Shown: piece after piece, positions 36,660-64,000 of the stretch
Numbering within the stretch: the stretch's first letter is position 1
How the letters are laid out: every line of letters starts with the position of its first letter
Assembly: GCF_902148855.1 (NCBI RefSeq)
Contig: NC_043958.1
Location: 13,242,369 to 13,306,368, forward strand
Direction of reading: 5' to 3'
DNA length: 64,000 nucleotides
Source: Sphaeramia orbicularis
Lineage: Eukaryota > Chordata > Actinopteri > Kurtiformes > Apogonidae
Notes under the pieces: generated by a model
Seen by the model: only the letters and a program-made list of their open reading frames with translations
The model's database searches: none
Told to the model about the DNA's origin: nothing
Position numbers and translations under genes: made by a program

Positions 36660-39414
36660 CTCTGTGCAGAGGGTCAAGCTAGGTTCAACGGTGGACTTTC
36701 TTTGGCTCAACTTTGTTTGCCTATTTAAAGTATTTCTCCAAGAAAATATTAAGTATAAACGAAAGAAATACATTAACTGAGCACGCTACTTTAATGAGGT
36801 CTAACTTTAGTTTTCCATCAACTTAATAGATTCGCGACACCTAGGAGCCGTCAATTAAGGAGCAGCCAATAGGAAGTTAGAGAAGGAAACCACGTGACGT
36901 AACCGAAACTAAAAAGGTGGACAGTTGTGACCCTGGGCTAATTCTTAATTGTGTATTACTATATATTATCAGAATGATTTAGTGTAACTTTTAAATTAAT
37001 ATACAATAAAGATATATTGAAAATAGAAAATTAAACATAGTTTCGACTTACTCAAATGTGCAGACATGAATAGTTTGTTTTTACCTGAGGTAGAATGATT
37101 AAAAACCATCTATACTCAGCCATCCAAGATGAAGACCATAGCCAAATAAAAGCCATATTTAATAATTTAACTTCACCATGCATAAACCATATAGAAAATA
37201 CTTTACAGCAATGACAATACTTAAAAAAAACTGACATTTCATGATGCCAAAAAAGCAAATGTCACAGATCACTGAAGGCTCACAAGTTGTCATGAGGTTA
37301 GGCTGATGGTAGTTTGTACATGGTTAGATCGACAGGGTTAAAGTGTACCCCAACAGGAATGAACAATCTAAGTCAACAAAACAGTTCAAGAAAAACAAAC
37401 ATGAATGAAAAATGTAGCTTGTTAGAAAATGCTGATGTCACGTCCATTCAACTGATACCCATCCCAATGTAGGTTTGAAACACACTATTTCTGCCTTTTC
37501 TGTGTGAAATGATCTGGTGTGTCATCACTACTTTGCCAATGAGGTTCACTAGAAGGAGTTGATCTGTGACCCCCGACAGAAATGGGGGTGGAAAAGAAAT
37601 AAAAGGTGTAAGGATTGGGATTAGTTTGTTAATGTGAGGCGGGGGAGTAGGCTGAAGGCATTCTTGCACCCCTTTCAAATGGCACTAAAACAACAATAAG
37701 ACAACCACTGTCCTTCATATAACAAGAATCTGGATGAAACTCATCTTCATGCCAAGTGATGTCACTACACCAGCTTGTAAATAGGCAAAGAGGAATTCTT
37801 GTCAAAGGCAGAGGTAAGAGAAGTCCATCTGATCAAACAGTCTAACTAAAATGCCCTAAATATGAACAATAAACACTCATATATCAGAAAAAGAATGCAA
37901 TATTATCAGTTTAATTGCAAACATGGCTGAAGAGTGATGAATGATATGAATTATTGTTTTAATTTTGGAAGTGGGAGTCAATATTACAACTGCAAGTATC
38001 CCAACTCTGCTTTGTGTATTTCAATGATTCCACCTAGCCCACTAAAACAGGAATTATTGGCATGTTTGACTGTGTGCAAAATTAGCTTCATAACACTGCT
38101 GATTATAATACTGCTACACGCATGTTACAAACCAAAGTAAAACATAAAGCACTGTTTGATTTTTTCTTTATATGAGTCATTTGAGACATGTCCTTTTTCA
38201 CCATCTGCCGCTGGTGTATGACAATTAGAGGAGACTGATTTAGAAACACGTAGGAAAAATGTTAATCATTTAAGTTACAGCTTCAGCAGCTCTGTTACTG
38301 GTTTGACTTCAATGGTAAAACTAGAAAACAACCACTTAATAATATGTGTTAGCAACTAAATGCCTAATATGTCGTTAGTGTAAGATGGCTGTATAATTAC
38401 ACAGTAATGGCACTGACAAAAAAGCTGAAAAGTCAAAAACGAAAAAAAAAAAAGTACGTAAGGAATGAAAAACAAAACAGGTCCAAGTCACTTAAGTTCC
38501 ATTCAGAGGAATGAGTGTGCATTATGGGTGAGTGATTCACTTTTTCCATTCATTCATCCAGCTGTCTATTGTTTTGAAGTCAGTGCGTCTTCTCTTGAGG
38601 AGGTTAAAAGGATACCTTGACACTTACGAAAACAAAGTAGTAAACAAAACCCTTTGTAACTACCAGAACTTGAGGAACTGATTCTAAAGCAGTGCATTTT
38701 TACTTCAAATCATCAGTGACCACATGGAGACAGTGGTTCATTAGCTTGTTGCTAGCCAATCATTTGGTTTCAATGCAAAGAATGCTGACCAAGAAAGCTG
38801 CAGCACAAACAGTGGCAGTATGGTGAAAGCAAAAAAAAAAAAAAAAAAAAAGTCAAGGCATCGGTTTTAAAAAGAGAAGATTTTAACAAAGATGGATTCC
38901 ACAGTGTTTCCCCTAAGAAGTTAAGTAGTGTTGCAACATCACTGTTGATTTTTCCTCTTGATAGAGAACATATTCTCCATGCTTCTCAGAAGAGATTATG
39001 ACAAATATTTGAAGAGATTTCTTGTTCTCATTTCTGTACGGATACTAAACGATACATTTTAGATTTTTCGCACAAGCTTCAAGTTTTTAATGGGTCTGTT
39101 ATGATCACACCAGAAATAGACTAATAATAAAAGAGGAAACACTGCATCCTTCCATTAACTTTTCACTGTAAGTGTTTTAACTTTCTTGCAGTTAGGATTA
39201 TCCTTCATTTTTATCCACACCTTACAAAAATCAGGTAGCGTCCCTTTTATCTTCTGTTTTTTTTTTCAAGTCCAAGGCATCAAGTTTATTCTTCATTTTC
39301 CTTTCAAACGTTGTCTTTTCACAGAAAAACAAAGTATCTGAGCATTGTTCGATCAGGTGTGTACTCCCTGTCCCTGTTGGAAGAGTCACTCCCACGCTTG
39401 TCTCTTTCTTCTTT
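36660..39414 (-). other. Region downstream of chn1, including its 3' UTR
   Basis: The chn1 3' UTR begins at 39,414. A minus-strand AATAAA lies at about 39,287-39,292, which would give a 3' UTR of only about 120-150 bases. ATTAAA-type signals further on (about 37,159) would allow a UTR of over 2 kb, and I cannot decide between them. No other gene is seen. Poly(A) tracts occur at 38,442 and 38,829. Confidence 0.45.
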
Positions 39415-56680
<17,266 letters not shown>

Positions 56681-57107
56681 CTTGATTCTGTCTGTGATGT
56701 GATGATGAACAATAATTGACCAGTAGATCCAAAATCTCAGCAAAGCGGATCCACTTAATGCAACTACTGAAAGAGAACAGACGCGAAGGATTAATTTGAG
56801 AGTACTTACAACCAGAGCTTGCTAAGGATCCGTGGTGAAAGTGAAAACAGCTGAGTAACGATAAACAATAAATGATGAAGGCTCACATTAAAAGATAGCT
56901 AACGTTAGCGGATTCGCTCAGCGTTCATTTAGTTGGCAGGGTGAGCCGAGGATAAAACGGAAAGGCTGGTGTTTTGTGTTAGGCACAGTACAGCGAACAT
57001 TTGTTCTGTAACACAGTGAAAATGTACCGACTGTGATTTATAACAGAATGAAATTGTCCATTGTTTTCTTTAAATCTAACGGTTAGCTAATAATACGTAG
57101 TACTCAC

Positions 57108-57155
57108 ATTCACATCCATTCTACATTGTAGTCGCCATCTTGCTGGATCACGTGA
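57108..57155 (-). promoter_or_regulatory. chn1: chn1 alpha2 5' non-coding exon and promoter
   Basis: On the minus strand a donor AAT before GTGAGTAC ends at 57,108. It follows an initiator-like YY1 motif AAGATGGCGAC (57,131-57,141) and an E-box CACGTG (57,149-57,154). YY1 sites of this form usually sit just after the transcription start. A short upstream frame ATGGCGACTACAATGTAG is present. The next exon begins after the CAG at 56,692-56,694. The transcript start is inferred, not proven. Confidence 0.6.
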
Positions 57156-57452
57156 ACAGTCTCGCCCTCTCTCCAGGGTAACTATAGCAACTGAACTTGC
57201 TAACGGTCCTAAATGGTCTAAACGTTGTTATTCCAAGTAAAAAGTTTGTCTTTTGTGTAATAAAATATATTATGTTGCAAAGTACAGTCCACCTAAAGTT
57301 CTAAGTCCAGACATTTTTCATGCAAGTAGCTGTTGGACTCTAACCAGCTGGTGTTAGCTAGGTTAGCTTAAGCATATTTCATAAACACTAAAACAAACAG
57401 AAACATATGCTTCCTTTGCGTATAAAACTCCAGTGTGAGACAACGTATATAA

Positions 57453-57526
57453 GGCCGGTTAGCTCAGTTGGTTAGAGCGTGGTGCTAATAACGCCAAGGT
57501 CGCGGGTTCGATCCCCGTACGGGCCA
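57453..57526 (+). tRNA. tRNA-Ile (AAT)
   Basis: The 74-base sequence GGCCGGTTAGCTCAGTTGGT… has anticodon AAT in the GCTAATAAC loop, T arm GGGTTCGATCCCC and discriminator A. It matches vertebrate tRNA-Ile-AAT. A T5 run follows 6 bases downstream. It lies 300 bp upstream of the chn1 promoter in divergent orientation. Confidence 0.97.
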
Positions 57527-57640
57527 ACTATCCTTTTTACGTCAAATATAATTGATTGAGAACAGTAGCTTCATGTTTTTTTATGTGAATGGAAAGCTTT
57601 TGACTGATCAATGCAGAATTCTAAATACAAACAAAAGGTA

Positions 57641-57762
57641 TCTTCTTCTTCTTCTTCTTCTTCTTCTTCTTCTTCTTCTTCTTCTTCTTCTTCTTCTTCT
57701 TCTTCTTCTTCTTCTTCTTCTTCTTCTTCTTCTTCTTCTTCTTCTTCTTCTTCTTCTTCTTC
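57641..57762. repeat. Pure TTC trinucleotide microsatellite, about 41 units
   Basis: A run of 122 bases of TTC/CTT without interruption, 115 bp after the tRNA-Ile gene. Confidence 0.98.
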
Positions 57763-57769
57763 ATTAGAG

Positions 57770-58265
57770 GTAGCAATTGCTAACTTTGTACTTATCCAAC
57801 TAGTTCTTTCAGTTAGTCTACCATTTACTTTTCAGATTACTTATTAATGGTGTTTCTGTCCTGTTGAGTATTTCTAATGACCTTATACCTTTGTGGGGTG
57901 AAATTCTTCAACTTTTTCAGCTTAAGAAGACCATCTTGACTCACCTGGAACATGCATGTCTACAAATCTGCAAACTGGGCCATGTCCATGAAGGTGAGGT
58001 TTCACCATAGCTGCACACGTATAATGTTGTAATCTTGTAAAATATAGTAAATAAAATACCTCTCAGTGTATATATAATGTGTTTAAATTGACCTCAAACT
58101 GAATCAGCTGCATCAGTAAAATATTGGACCATTTTACTGTGTAATTAAATCAACATATATATATATTTAAAGGTTTGACCATGATACCTTCACATATATT
58201 TGAGTATTCTGACTTTCACTGGTAGCAATCTGTCCCATCCTCCTGAGACCCAGTAGAGTAAAAGC

Positions 58266-58296
<31 letters not shown>

Positions 58297-59159
58297 ATTG
58301 CCTTCTTGCTTGGAAGCAACATGATGCAGCAATTTTTCCAGATACATTTTTTTGGTTGTTTTGTGGATTGCGTTTTTGTTTGTTTTGGTTTTTTTTACTA
58401 CATAGTACAAAAATGCTTTGCTTTCTCTGGGACTCAAGGTTCAAGGTGACTTTATCAATACTTGTAGGTAGATTTGTTCTTCAATATAGGGAGGGCATCT
58501 CAAATACAAAAAAAAACAAACATTAAAACCGCAGGACACATACAGGGGACAGATTAAAAACAGCACAGAGGAAAAACATGGACAGGTACTCCCAGCAGCT
58601 CGCAGATCATGGTTAAAACAGACTACAAATAAATAGATAAAAAACAGACTAAAATGAATAACAGTCATCAGATATCACTAAAAATGCACAGATAAAACCT
58701 GTAAAAACATGATAAAAACATCAACATATAATAAAAGAAGATAATACAACAGATAAATAAGTGATAAATACGTTAAGACCACATTAAAATAAGCCAGCAC
58801 CCAAGAATTAAAACAAAGCTCTCTTTTGCTTAAATATATCGTAGCGACTATTTGTCATCAAATTTAAACAACTTAAAAGTGACTGAACTTAAGACTTTAA
58901 CTTTACTCAAATAACCACTAGATGTACCCTGGGTTTGTGGTTAAAAAAACACAATGTCCGCTCCAGAGATGTATTCCAAGTGGTTTATTTTCAGGCTTTT
59001 TGCAGGCAAACAACAACCAAGGCCTTTTTGCTGTCTCTCCTGCTCATCCTGTCTGACTGTGACTGACAGTCTGACTGGTAAAAAAACATAGGCCCACCCA
59101 GGTGCATACTGATCTTCCTTGGTACTGCCTATTTAAACCCAGGTGCCCACAGTCTAAAC
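57770..59159. other. Intergenic DNA after the TTC repeat
   Basis: The stretch includes a T-run at about 58,266-58,292. An A-rich minus-strand-oriented block from about 58,437 begins CAAGGTTCAAGGTGACTTTA, which may be a reversed LINE 3' end. No gene was recognised. Confidence 0.45.
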
Positions 59160-59730
59160 CAGTGGTTCCCAACCTTTTTTGGCTCGTGACCCCATTTTAA
59201 TATTACAAATTTCTGCCAACCCCAGACATTCAAAACGAAGACAATTTTTTGCTAAAATTAATTTGTTTTCGATCATGTAACAGTTTGCTATGCTATGTTG
59301 CAAATAAACGTTAATTTTAGACGACATTTAGTCTATATAATGTATATTATTATGGATGGAGGCAGAAAAGCCAGGTGTAGATTACTGTGCAAAGGGAGAG
59401 TTTTATTTTCCTTGGTCAGGATATGTACAGTCAGTCCAGCTTGTATTTACAAGGCTGACAATTAATACTTTAAAAAAAAATAACTCAATCTATGAATTAT
59501 GAAAGAGCTGCAGCATCTGAAACTGACCACAATGAACATTTGAAATATAAACAGTACCACAGTGCTTCAGTTTCAGCTTCAGAGTTTGTCATATCTTTTA
59601 TGTAATGTGATTGTCTCTCTGAACTCACCATAAATTTTATATTAGTAAGTTTTTGTTCTGTTTTTTTTTTTTTTTTTTTTTTTTTATCAATTCCTAGAAA
59701 TTTTAGGCGACCCCATTTGAATTCGCAAAA
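59160..59730. mobile_element. hAT element remnant, right end missing
   Basis: The left end CAGTGGTTCCCAACCTTTTT followed by TGGCTCGTGACCCC is a familiar hAT terminus. Near 59,708 GCGACCCCATTTGAATTC is the usual subterminal part of the other side, but the closing inverted repeat is absent. A LINE tail follows instead. Confidence 0.7.
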
Positions 59731-60019
59731 TATAATAAATTAGGATATATATTTAACATATATCCTTAGTGTCCAGCCAGGGTCATGTGCAATATATATT
59801 TATCTCTACTGTTTCTTGGTTGGTTAACATGCTTGTTTTTATTCTGTATATATATTTACATTGTCTTTTCTTTTAAACTGTTTTGCACTACGCACCACAA
59901 GAGAGTTGTCTCTTTTAATTCCGTTGTACATATGTTTCATGACAATAAAGGCATTCTATTCTATTCTATTCTATTCTATTCTATTCTATTCTATTCTATT
60001 CTATTCTATTCTATTCTAT
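59731..60019 (+). mobile_element. LINE 3' end with ATTCT tail
   Basis: The sequence TTTGCACTACGCACCACAAG … CGTTGTACA … GACAATAAAGGC is the 3' end of a common fish non-LTR retrotransposon. It ends in about 13 pure ATTCT units (59,953-60,019). It appears to have replaced or truncated the hAT remnant before it. Confidence 0.7.
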
Positions 60020-60493
60020 AAATTACTAACCCTTTCATGCATGAATTATGAGAACCTGAGTCATGATATTTTTCCTGAGTGTTATTATTTCTCTTTAGGC
60101 ATGAAAAAAACAATGCAATCGAGTTTTTTTTAAGGAGTTACAAAAATGTCCACTCAGCCAGACACTATGCATTTAATTTTTGAAGCAAAGAAACATTTAT
60201 TTAAAACCTAATATTAGAAAGTGATATAGAAAACTATACAATAAAAACATTATTAATGCAGCTAATCTGACGTTTTCTTACATTTTATCATACTCTAATA
60301 CTAGTCATTACTCACTTCACGTAGATCATATGCAAAAAAGAACAACACCTTTTTGTTAAAAAAAAACCCAAAACAACCTGTTAATTACAGTCTAACAACA
60401 ATTAGCCATTGATTTACACTAAAACATGTCAATGCAGATGAGGTTTATCAAGAACAACAAAGTTACAGTAATGGTATGTATGTCAGTGTATGG

Positions 60494-60851
60494 GATAGGG
60501 CTGAAAGATATATCGTTATCGTATCGATATCTAGATATGAACATTCAAGATATTAATATCGAAAAAGCAACGATATAAACGATATAGATTTCCCCCGCGC
60601 TCGCCCTGCATGTACAGCTCTGGAAGTCACAACAGATTTCATTTATTCGTACCTTATGTTAATGTTGATGACTGGCAGTGAGTTCTTATAAATAAATCTG
60701 CACTTTCCACATTCTTTTGTATTATGATGTTTGTATTTTTCTGAAAATGCTTGGTTTTCACCGAACCTGTAGTGATATCGTATCGTATCAATATTGAGAT
60801 ATCTGGCACGAATATCGAGATATGAAATTTTGTCCATATCGTTCAGCCCTA
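60494..60851. mobile_element. hAT MITE with perfect 8-bp target duplication (358 bp)
   Basis: The ends are TAGGGCTGAAAGATATATCG and, reversed, TAGGGCTGAACGATATGG. The flanks GTATGGGA at 60,486-60,493 and 60,852-60,859 are identical. The interior has many ATATCG motifs and no reading frame. The exact duplication suggests a fairly young insertion. Confidence 0.93.
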
Positions 60852-60920
60852 GTATGGGATGGTGCATAAGTGTCCACTGTGTGGGCTGATATGGAACTAA
60901 AACAACAAAACCCATGAATA

Positions 60921-61465
60921 CAGGGTGGGGAAGCAAAATTTACAATGAGCATTTAGTTGTTTTTTCTCAGCAGGCACTACGTCAATTGTTTTGAAACCAA
61001 ACATATATTGATGTCATAATCATACCTAACACTATTATCCATACCTTTTCAGAAACTTTTGCCCATATGAGTAATCAGGAAAGCAAACATCAAAGAGTGT
61101 GTGATTTGCTGAATGCACTCGTCACACCAAAGGAGATTTCAAAAATAGTTGGAGTGTCCATAAAGACTGTTTATAATGGAAAGAAGAGAATGACTATGAG
61201 CAAAACTATTATGAGAAAGTCTGGAAGATACTATTAAAGAAGAATGGGAGAAGTTACTTATAAGTTAAGAATACTTGCGCAAGTTTCAGGAAGCGTGTGA
61301 AGGCAGTTATTGAGAAAGAAGGAGGACACATAGAATAAAAACATTTTCTATTATGTCAATTTTCTTGTGGCAAATAAATTGTCATGACTTTCAATAAACT
61401 AATTGGTCATACACTGTCTTTCAATCCCTGCCTCAAAATACTGTAAATTTTGCTTCCCCACCCTG
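60921..61465 (+). mobile_element. Tc1/mariner-type element, internally deleted (545 bp)
   Basis: The inverted ends CAGGGTGGGGAAGCAAAATT match over at least 23 bases, and both are flanked by TA. A start at 61,077 gives MSNQESKHQRVCDLLNALVT then PKEISKIVGVSIKTVYNGKK, the N-terminal helix-turn-helix of a mariner-like transposase. Just before the right end the frame SFRKRVKAVIEKEGGHIE and a stop gives the C-terminus. The DDE catalytic core between them is deleted, so the copy cannot move itself but keeps both ends. Confidence 0.88.
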
Positions 61466-61679
61466 TATATATAATAATAGAACTGTATACAAGAGAACAT
61501 CTGGAGAATAGCTGTCCATAGTAGTGACCACTGTGCATGAAAGGGCTAAACAACAAAGTAAATTATCTTTGAACAAAAAACTAAATAGACCAATAGCTCC
61601 TACATGTGCATAGATCATTTCTTCCATGTTACTTTTTTCTACTTGCATGGAGCAGCTGTCACAACTCAATTCCCTCCAC

Positions 61680-62013
61680 ACCTGCACTTCCCCAAATCAC
61701 CGTAGGATGTCGCTGTGTCCCCGCCGTGGCTGCACTCTCAGTGTGTCTGACACTGTAGTGCCGGGGTGCCAGTGCTGGAGGCACTGTGTTGCTCTTTATT
61801 GTTCCAGTAGAAAGCTCAATGCACGGTTTCCAACATTTGTTTCAATGGCTACCGCACAGAAACCACGTCCCAGCTGAGAGGGAGAGCTTGAGCCGCGAAC
61901 AGAGGACTACCGCATCACAAGTTCCTCAGAAAAGCGCTGCGTGGGGATTTACACTCTGCGTGGGGAGATACAAGCTTTTACCAGCGGACAGTGTGTGGAT
62001 CTAAAGGAAAGAG
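61680..62013 (+). other. Possible 5' exon of a downstream plus-strand gene
   Basis: A GC-richer block runs to GGAAAGAGGG followed by GTAAGG at about 62,014, a strong donor on the plus strand. There is no long coding frame, so it would be a 5' non-coding exon. No downstream exon was recognised within the window. Confidence 0.3.
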
Positions 62014-62536
62014 GGGTAAGGAAATCATGCTATCCGGATTATGAAGCCAGGTTACACGTAGCCTGTGTGCTGTCTCCTGCATGCTGCTGACTGACTCATG
62101 TGAACGGAAGTCTATTATTATTATTTTGTTCCACTTTTAACACTAAACATGTTGTTGATGTTTCTTGATGTTTGATGAGCCTGATATCTGAAGTATAAGC
62201 TCGCTTCGATTGTAACCAGTCTGTTCATTTTCCTAATCGGCTGAGCTTTAGAAGGTCCGGCAGAGCTTCTTTGACTGGGAAGCCTAATGAGAACCCAGAG
62301 CAGCCTTCTGCAGTGAGTGCTTTGGACATTTACACACATTTAGACAAACCCTGGCACTAAACAAACCTCAGTTTTCCTCAAGTCTTAGTCATGTTTCATT
62401 TGGTGTTTTTGTTTTCTACAGACTCCCATCAGTCAACCCCTGCTGGGCTGCATTCATGCATGTTCATTATCCAAAGCTTGCAATAGCTGCAGCTTGTCAT
62501 TGTCAGAACATGCACATTAATAGTAGTGTTCAGACC

Positions 62537-62575
<39 letters not shown>

Positions 62576-64000
62576 TAGTCTCTTGAGAGTGAGCAGGTTG
62601 CCTTACCCTACTGACATCTTTACTCTGGCCTAAAGGATTACTCTGCTAACCTACATTCTAGGGCTTGACTTTGCCTACTGTACTGTGTCATGTTTATGTG
62701 TTTGTGCACTTGTTTTATTTCACAAGACAAGGCGTGTGTTATGTTTCATCTCATTAAAACCTTGACCAGCTGCCCTTCCCTTTTCAATGAATGTATTGCA
62801 CCTATTATCTTGGAGCATCAGCTGACCAACAAATCCCTTTCCTTTATTGATCTCTGGGGGATACATGCTCTTTTTGCCCCCCCCCCCCCCCCTCGTTTTG
62901 GCTGGAGAGGTCAGAGCACAGGGTAACTGATGGGGGAGGCAACACCTATTGGTCAAAAGACAGGCACTTTATTTTGCAAATGGGGAGGGTGGAACATAAA
63001 GTTGAAGCTTGGTAATCACTACGCTGCCCTGTTGCCCATTCACTTTTACAATCAATATCACGCCCACAATACCACAATAGTAGGAGATTTGGTGTTACGC
63101 TGCCTTCTGTCTTGCACACACACACTGCAGAAATTCTCCTGAGGGCACTAGAGCAGCTTAATGGCTTTGAGAGCAGAGAGTGTCACCTTGATAAAACGTG
63201 GTATCACATGCAAGCATTGATCTGTCAAGGACCAAGATGTAAGCACACTGTGTTGTGGCCTTGATCTGTGCTTGTAAGCTTGTACTTGATGCTTCCAGGT
63301 GTCATTTTTCACTTAGTTTGCAACCAGTAGCCATTTATACTTAAAAAAAAAAAAGCAATTAATGAAGCAGTGGATGATAATTCTTTCTTTCGTTAGATTG
63401 GTGTGATAATTATATATAATAGCAGGACATGGTGCTGAATACATTTCCAATTATTCCACATTTATTAATTTCCCCTGAACTTCTCTGCGCTCCTGTTTTG
63501 GTTTGATATTTCACATTACATAGGGGCAGATGAAATAATAGACAGGCCTATGTGTTAAATACAATGGATGAAATGTAAGCAGCAGTAAAAATGTGAAAGA
63601 GTATGCAGCTGCGTGATAGCTAGCAGGAGCTTTGTCCTTTATTATAGTCATTTTTTTACCATCCCTTTGTGCTCAAATGACAGACTCTACACAGTCATAA
63701 ATGCTGCCTTTTGTACAAACTTACCCAGATTATGTAATGTGAGAGTGCTGTTGCATATTTCGACTTAATTTCACTTATCGTATGCATCCCTTTATTAAAA
63801 AAAGCCCCCAAATTGCTGTTGTTAAATCCAGCTCAGTAACCCCTTTATGCTGACATACACTAAAGCTTTCTCTGTAGACGCGTGTATCGACACGCACAAG
63901 CATCCGATTCCCAGGCTCTGGCTTCCCTCTCTCAAACTCTTGGGAAATTTTCAACTAACACCAGTTCAAAGGCTGGTTGAGAGGCCTTGGTCCCTCAGAG
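62014..64000. other. Right-edge DNA, no coding exon seen
   Basis: The stretch holds a CA microsatellite at 62,539-62,571 and a C14 tract near 62,878. No protein similarity was recognised. It may be the first intron of the gene suggested by the 62,014 donor. Confidence 0.4.
62539..62571. repeat. CA dinucleotide microsatellite
   Basis: A pure run of about 16 CA units. Confidence 0.95.

Noticed and set aside
57552-57847. Open frames with runs of leucine or serine
   Set aside because: They are translations of the TTC microsatellite.

Overview
The window reads as vertebrate nuclear DNA from a ray-finned, probably percomorph, fish. The protein genes are split into small exons with GT-AG borders. 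Their proteins are vertebrate TSC22D1 and CHN1 with fish-like differences. The intergenic DNA is AT-rich and full of microsatellites, hAT and Tc1/mariner remnants and fish-type LINE fragments. Species cannot be named from sequence alone.

Layout. (1) 284-~21,450, minus strand: tsc22d1, with two promoters. A short-isoform first exon (2537-2658) and a long-isoform first exon (18582-20657) both join the shared 52-bp exon (2090-2141) and the terminal exon (284-547), which carries the TSC box and leucine zipper. The short isoform is intact at 145 residues. The long-isoform exon carries at least four single-base-scale frame breaks. (2) ~21,500-29,800: repeat-rich intergenic DNA with an L1/Tx1-like LINE 3' end, a second LINE with ORF1 and endonuclease remnants, an unusual foldback DNA element built from GTTATCTCGAGATAAC palindromes, and a higher-order tandem repeat. 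(3) 29,797-35,425: a cluster of nine tRNA genes (3 Asp, 3 Gly, 2 Met, 1 Lys) with duplicated flanks, mixed with LINE fragments and a gag-like retroelement fossil. (4) 36,260-36,655: duplicated modules with a promoter-like ETS site. (5) 39,415-~57,155, minus strand: complete chn1 (chimaerin 1). Fourteen coding exons give alpha2-chimaerin of 459 residues, and an internal alternative first exon gives alpha1-chimaerin of about 368 residues. (6) 57,453-64,000: a tRNA-Ile gene, a long TTC microsatellite, DNA transposons with clear target-site duplications, and a possible plus-strand 5' exon of the next gene.

Functionally, tsc22d1 encodes a leucine-zipper regulator of TGF-beta-linked transcription. 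chn1 encodes a diacylglycerol-responsive Rac GTPase-activating protein used in axon guidance. I see no sign that the two act together. I found no undescribed multigene system. The most unusual items are the foldback element, the alpha1 exon that overlaps the alpha2 splice acceptor, and the frame breaks confined to the long tsc22d1 exon.
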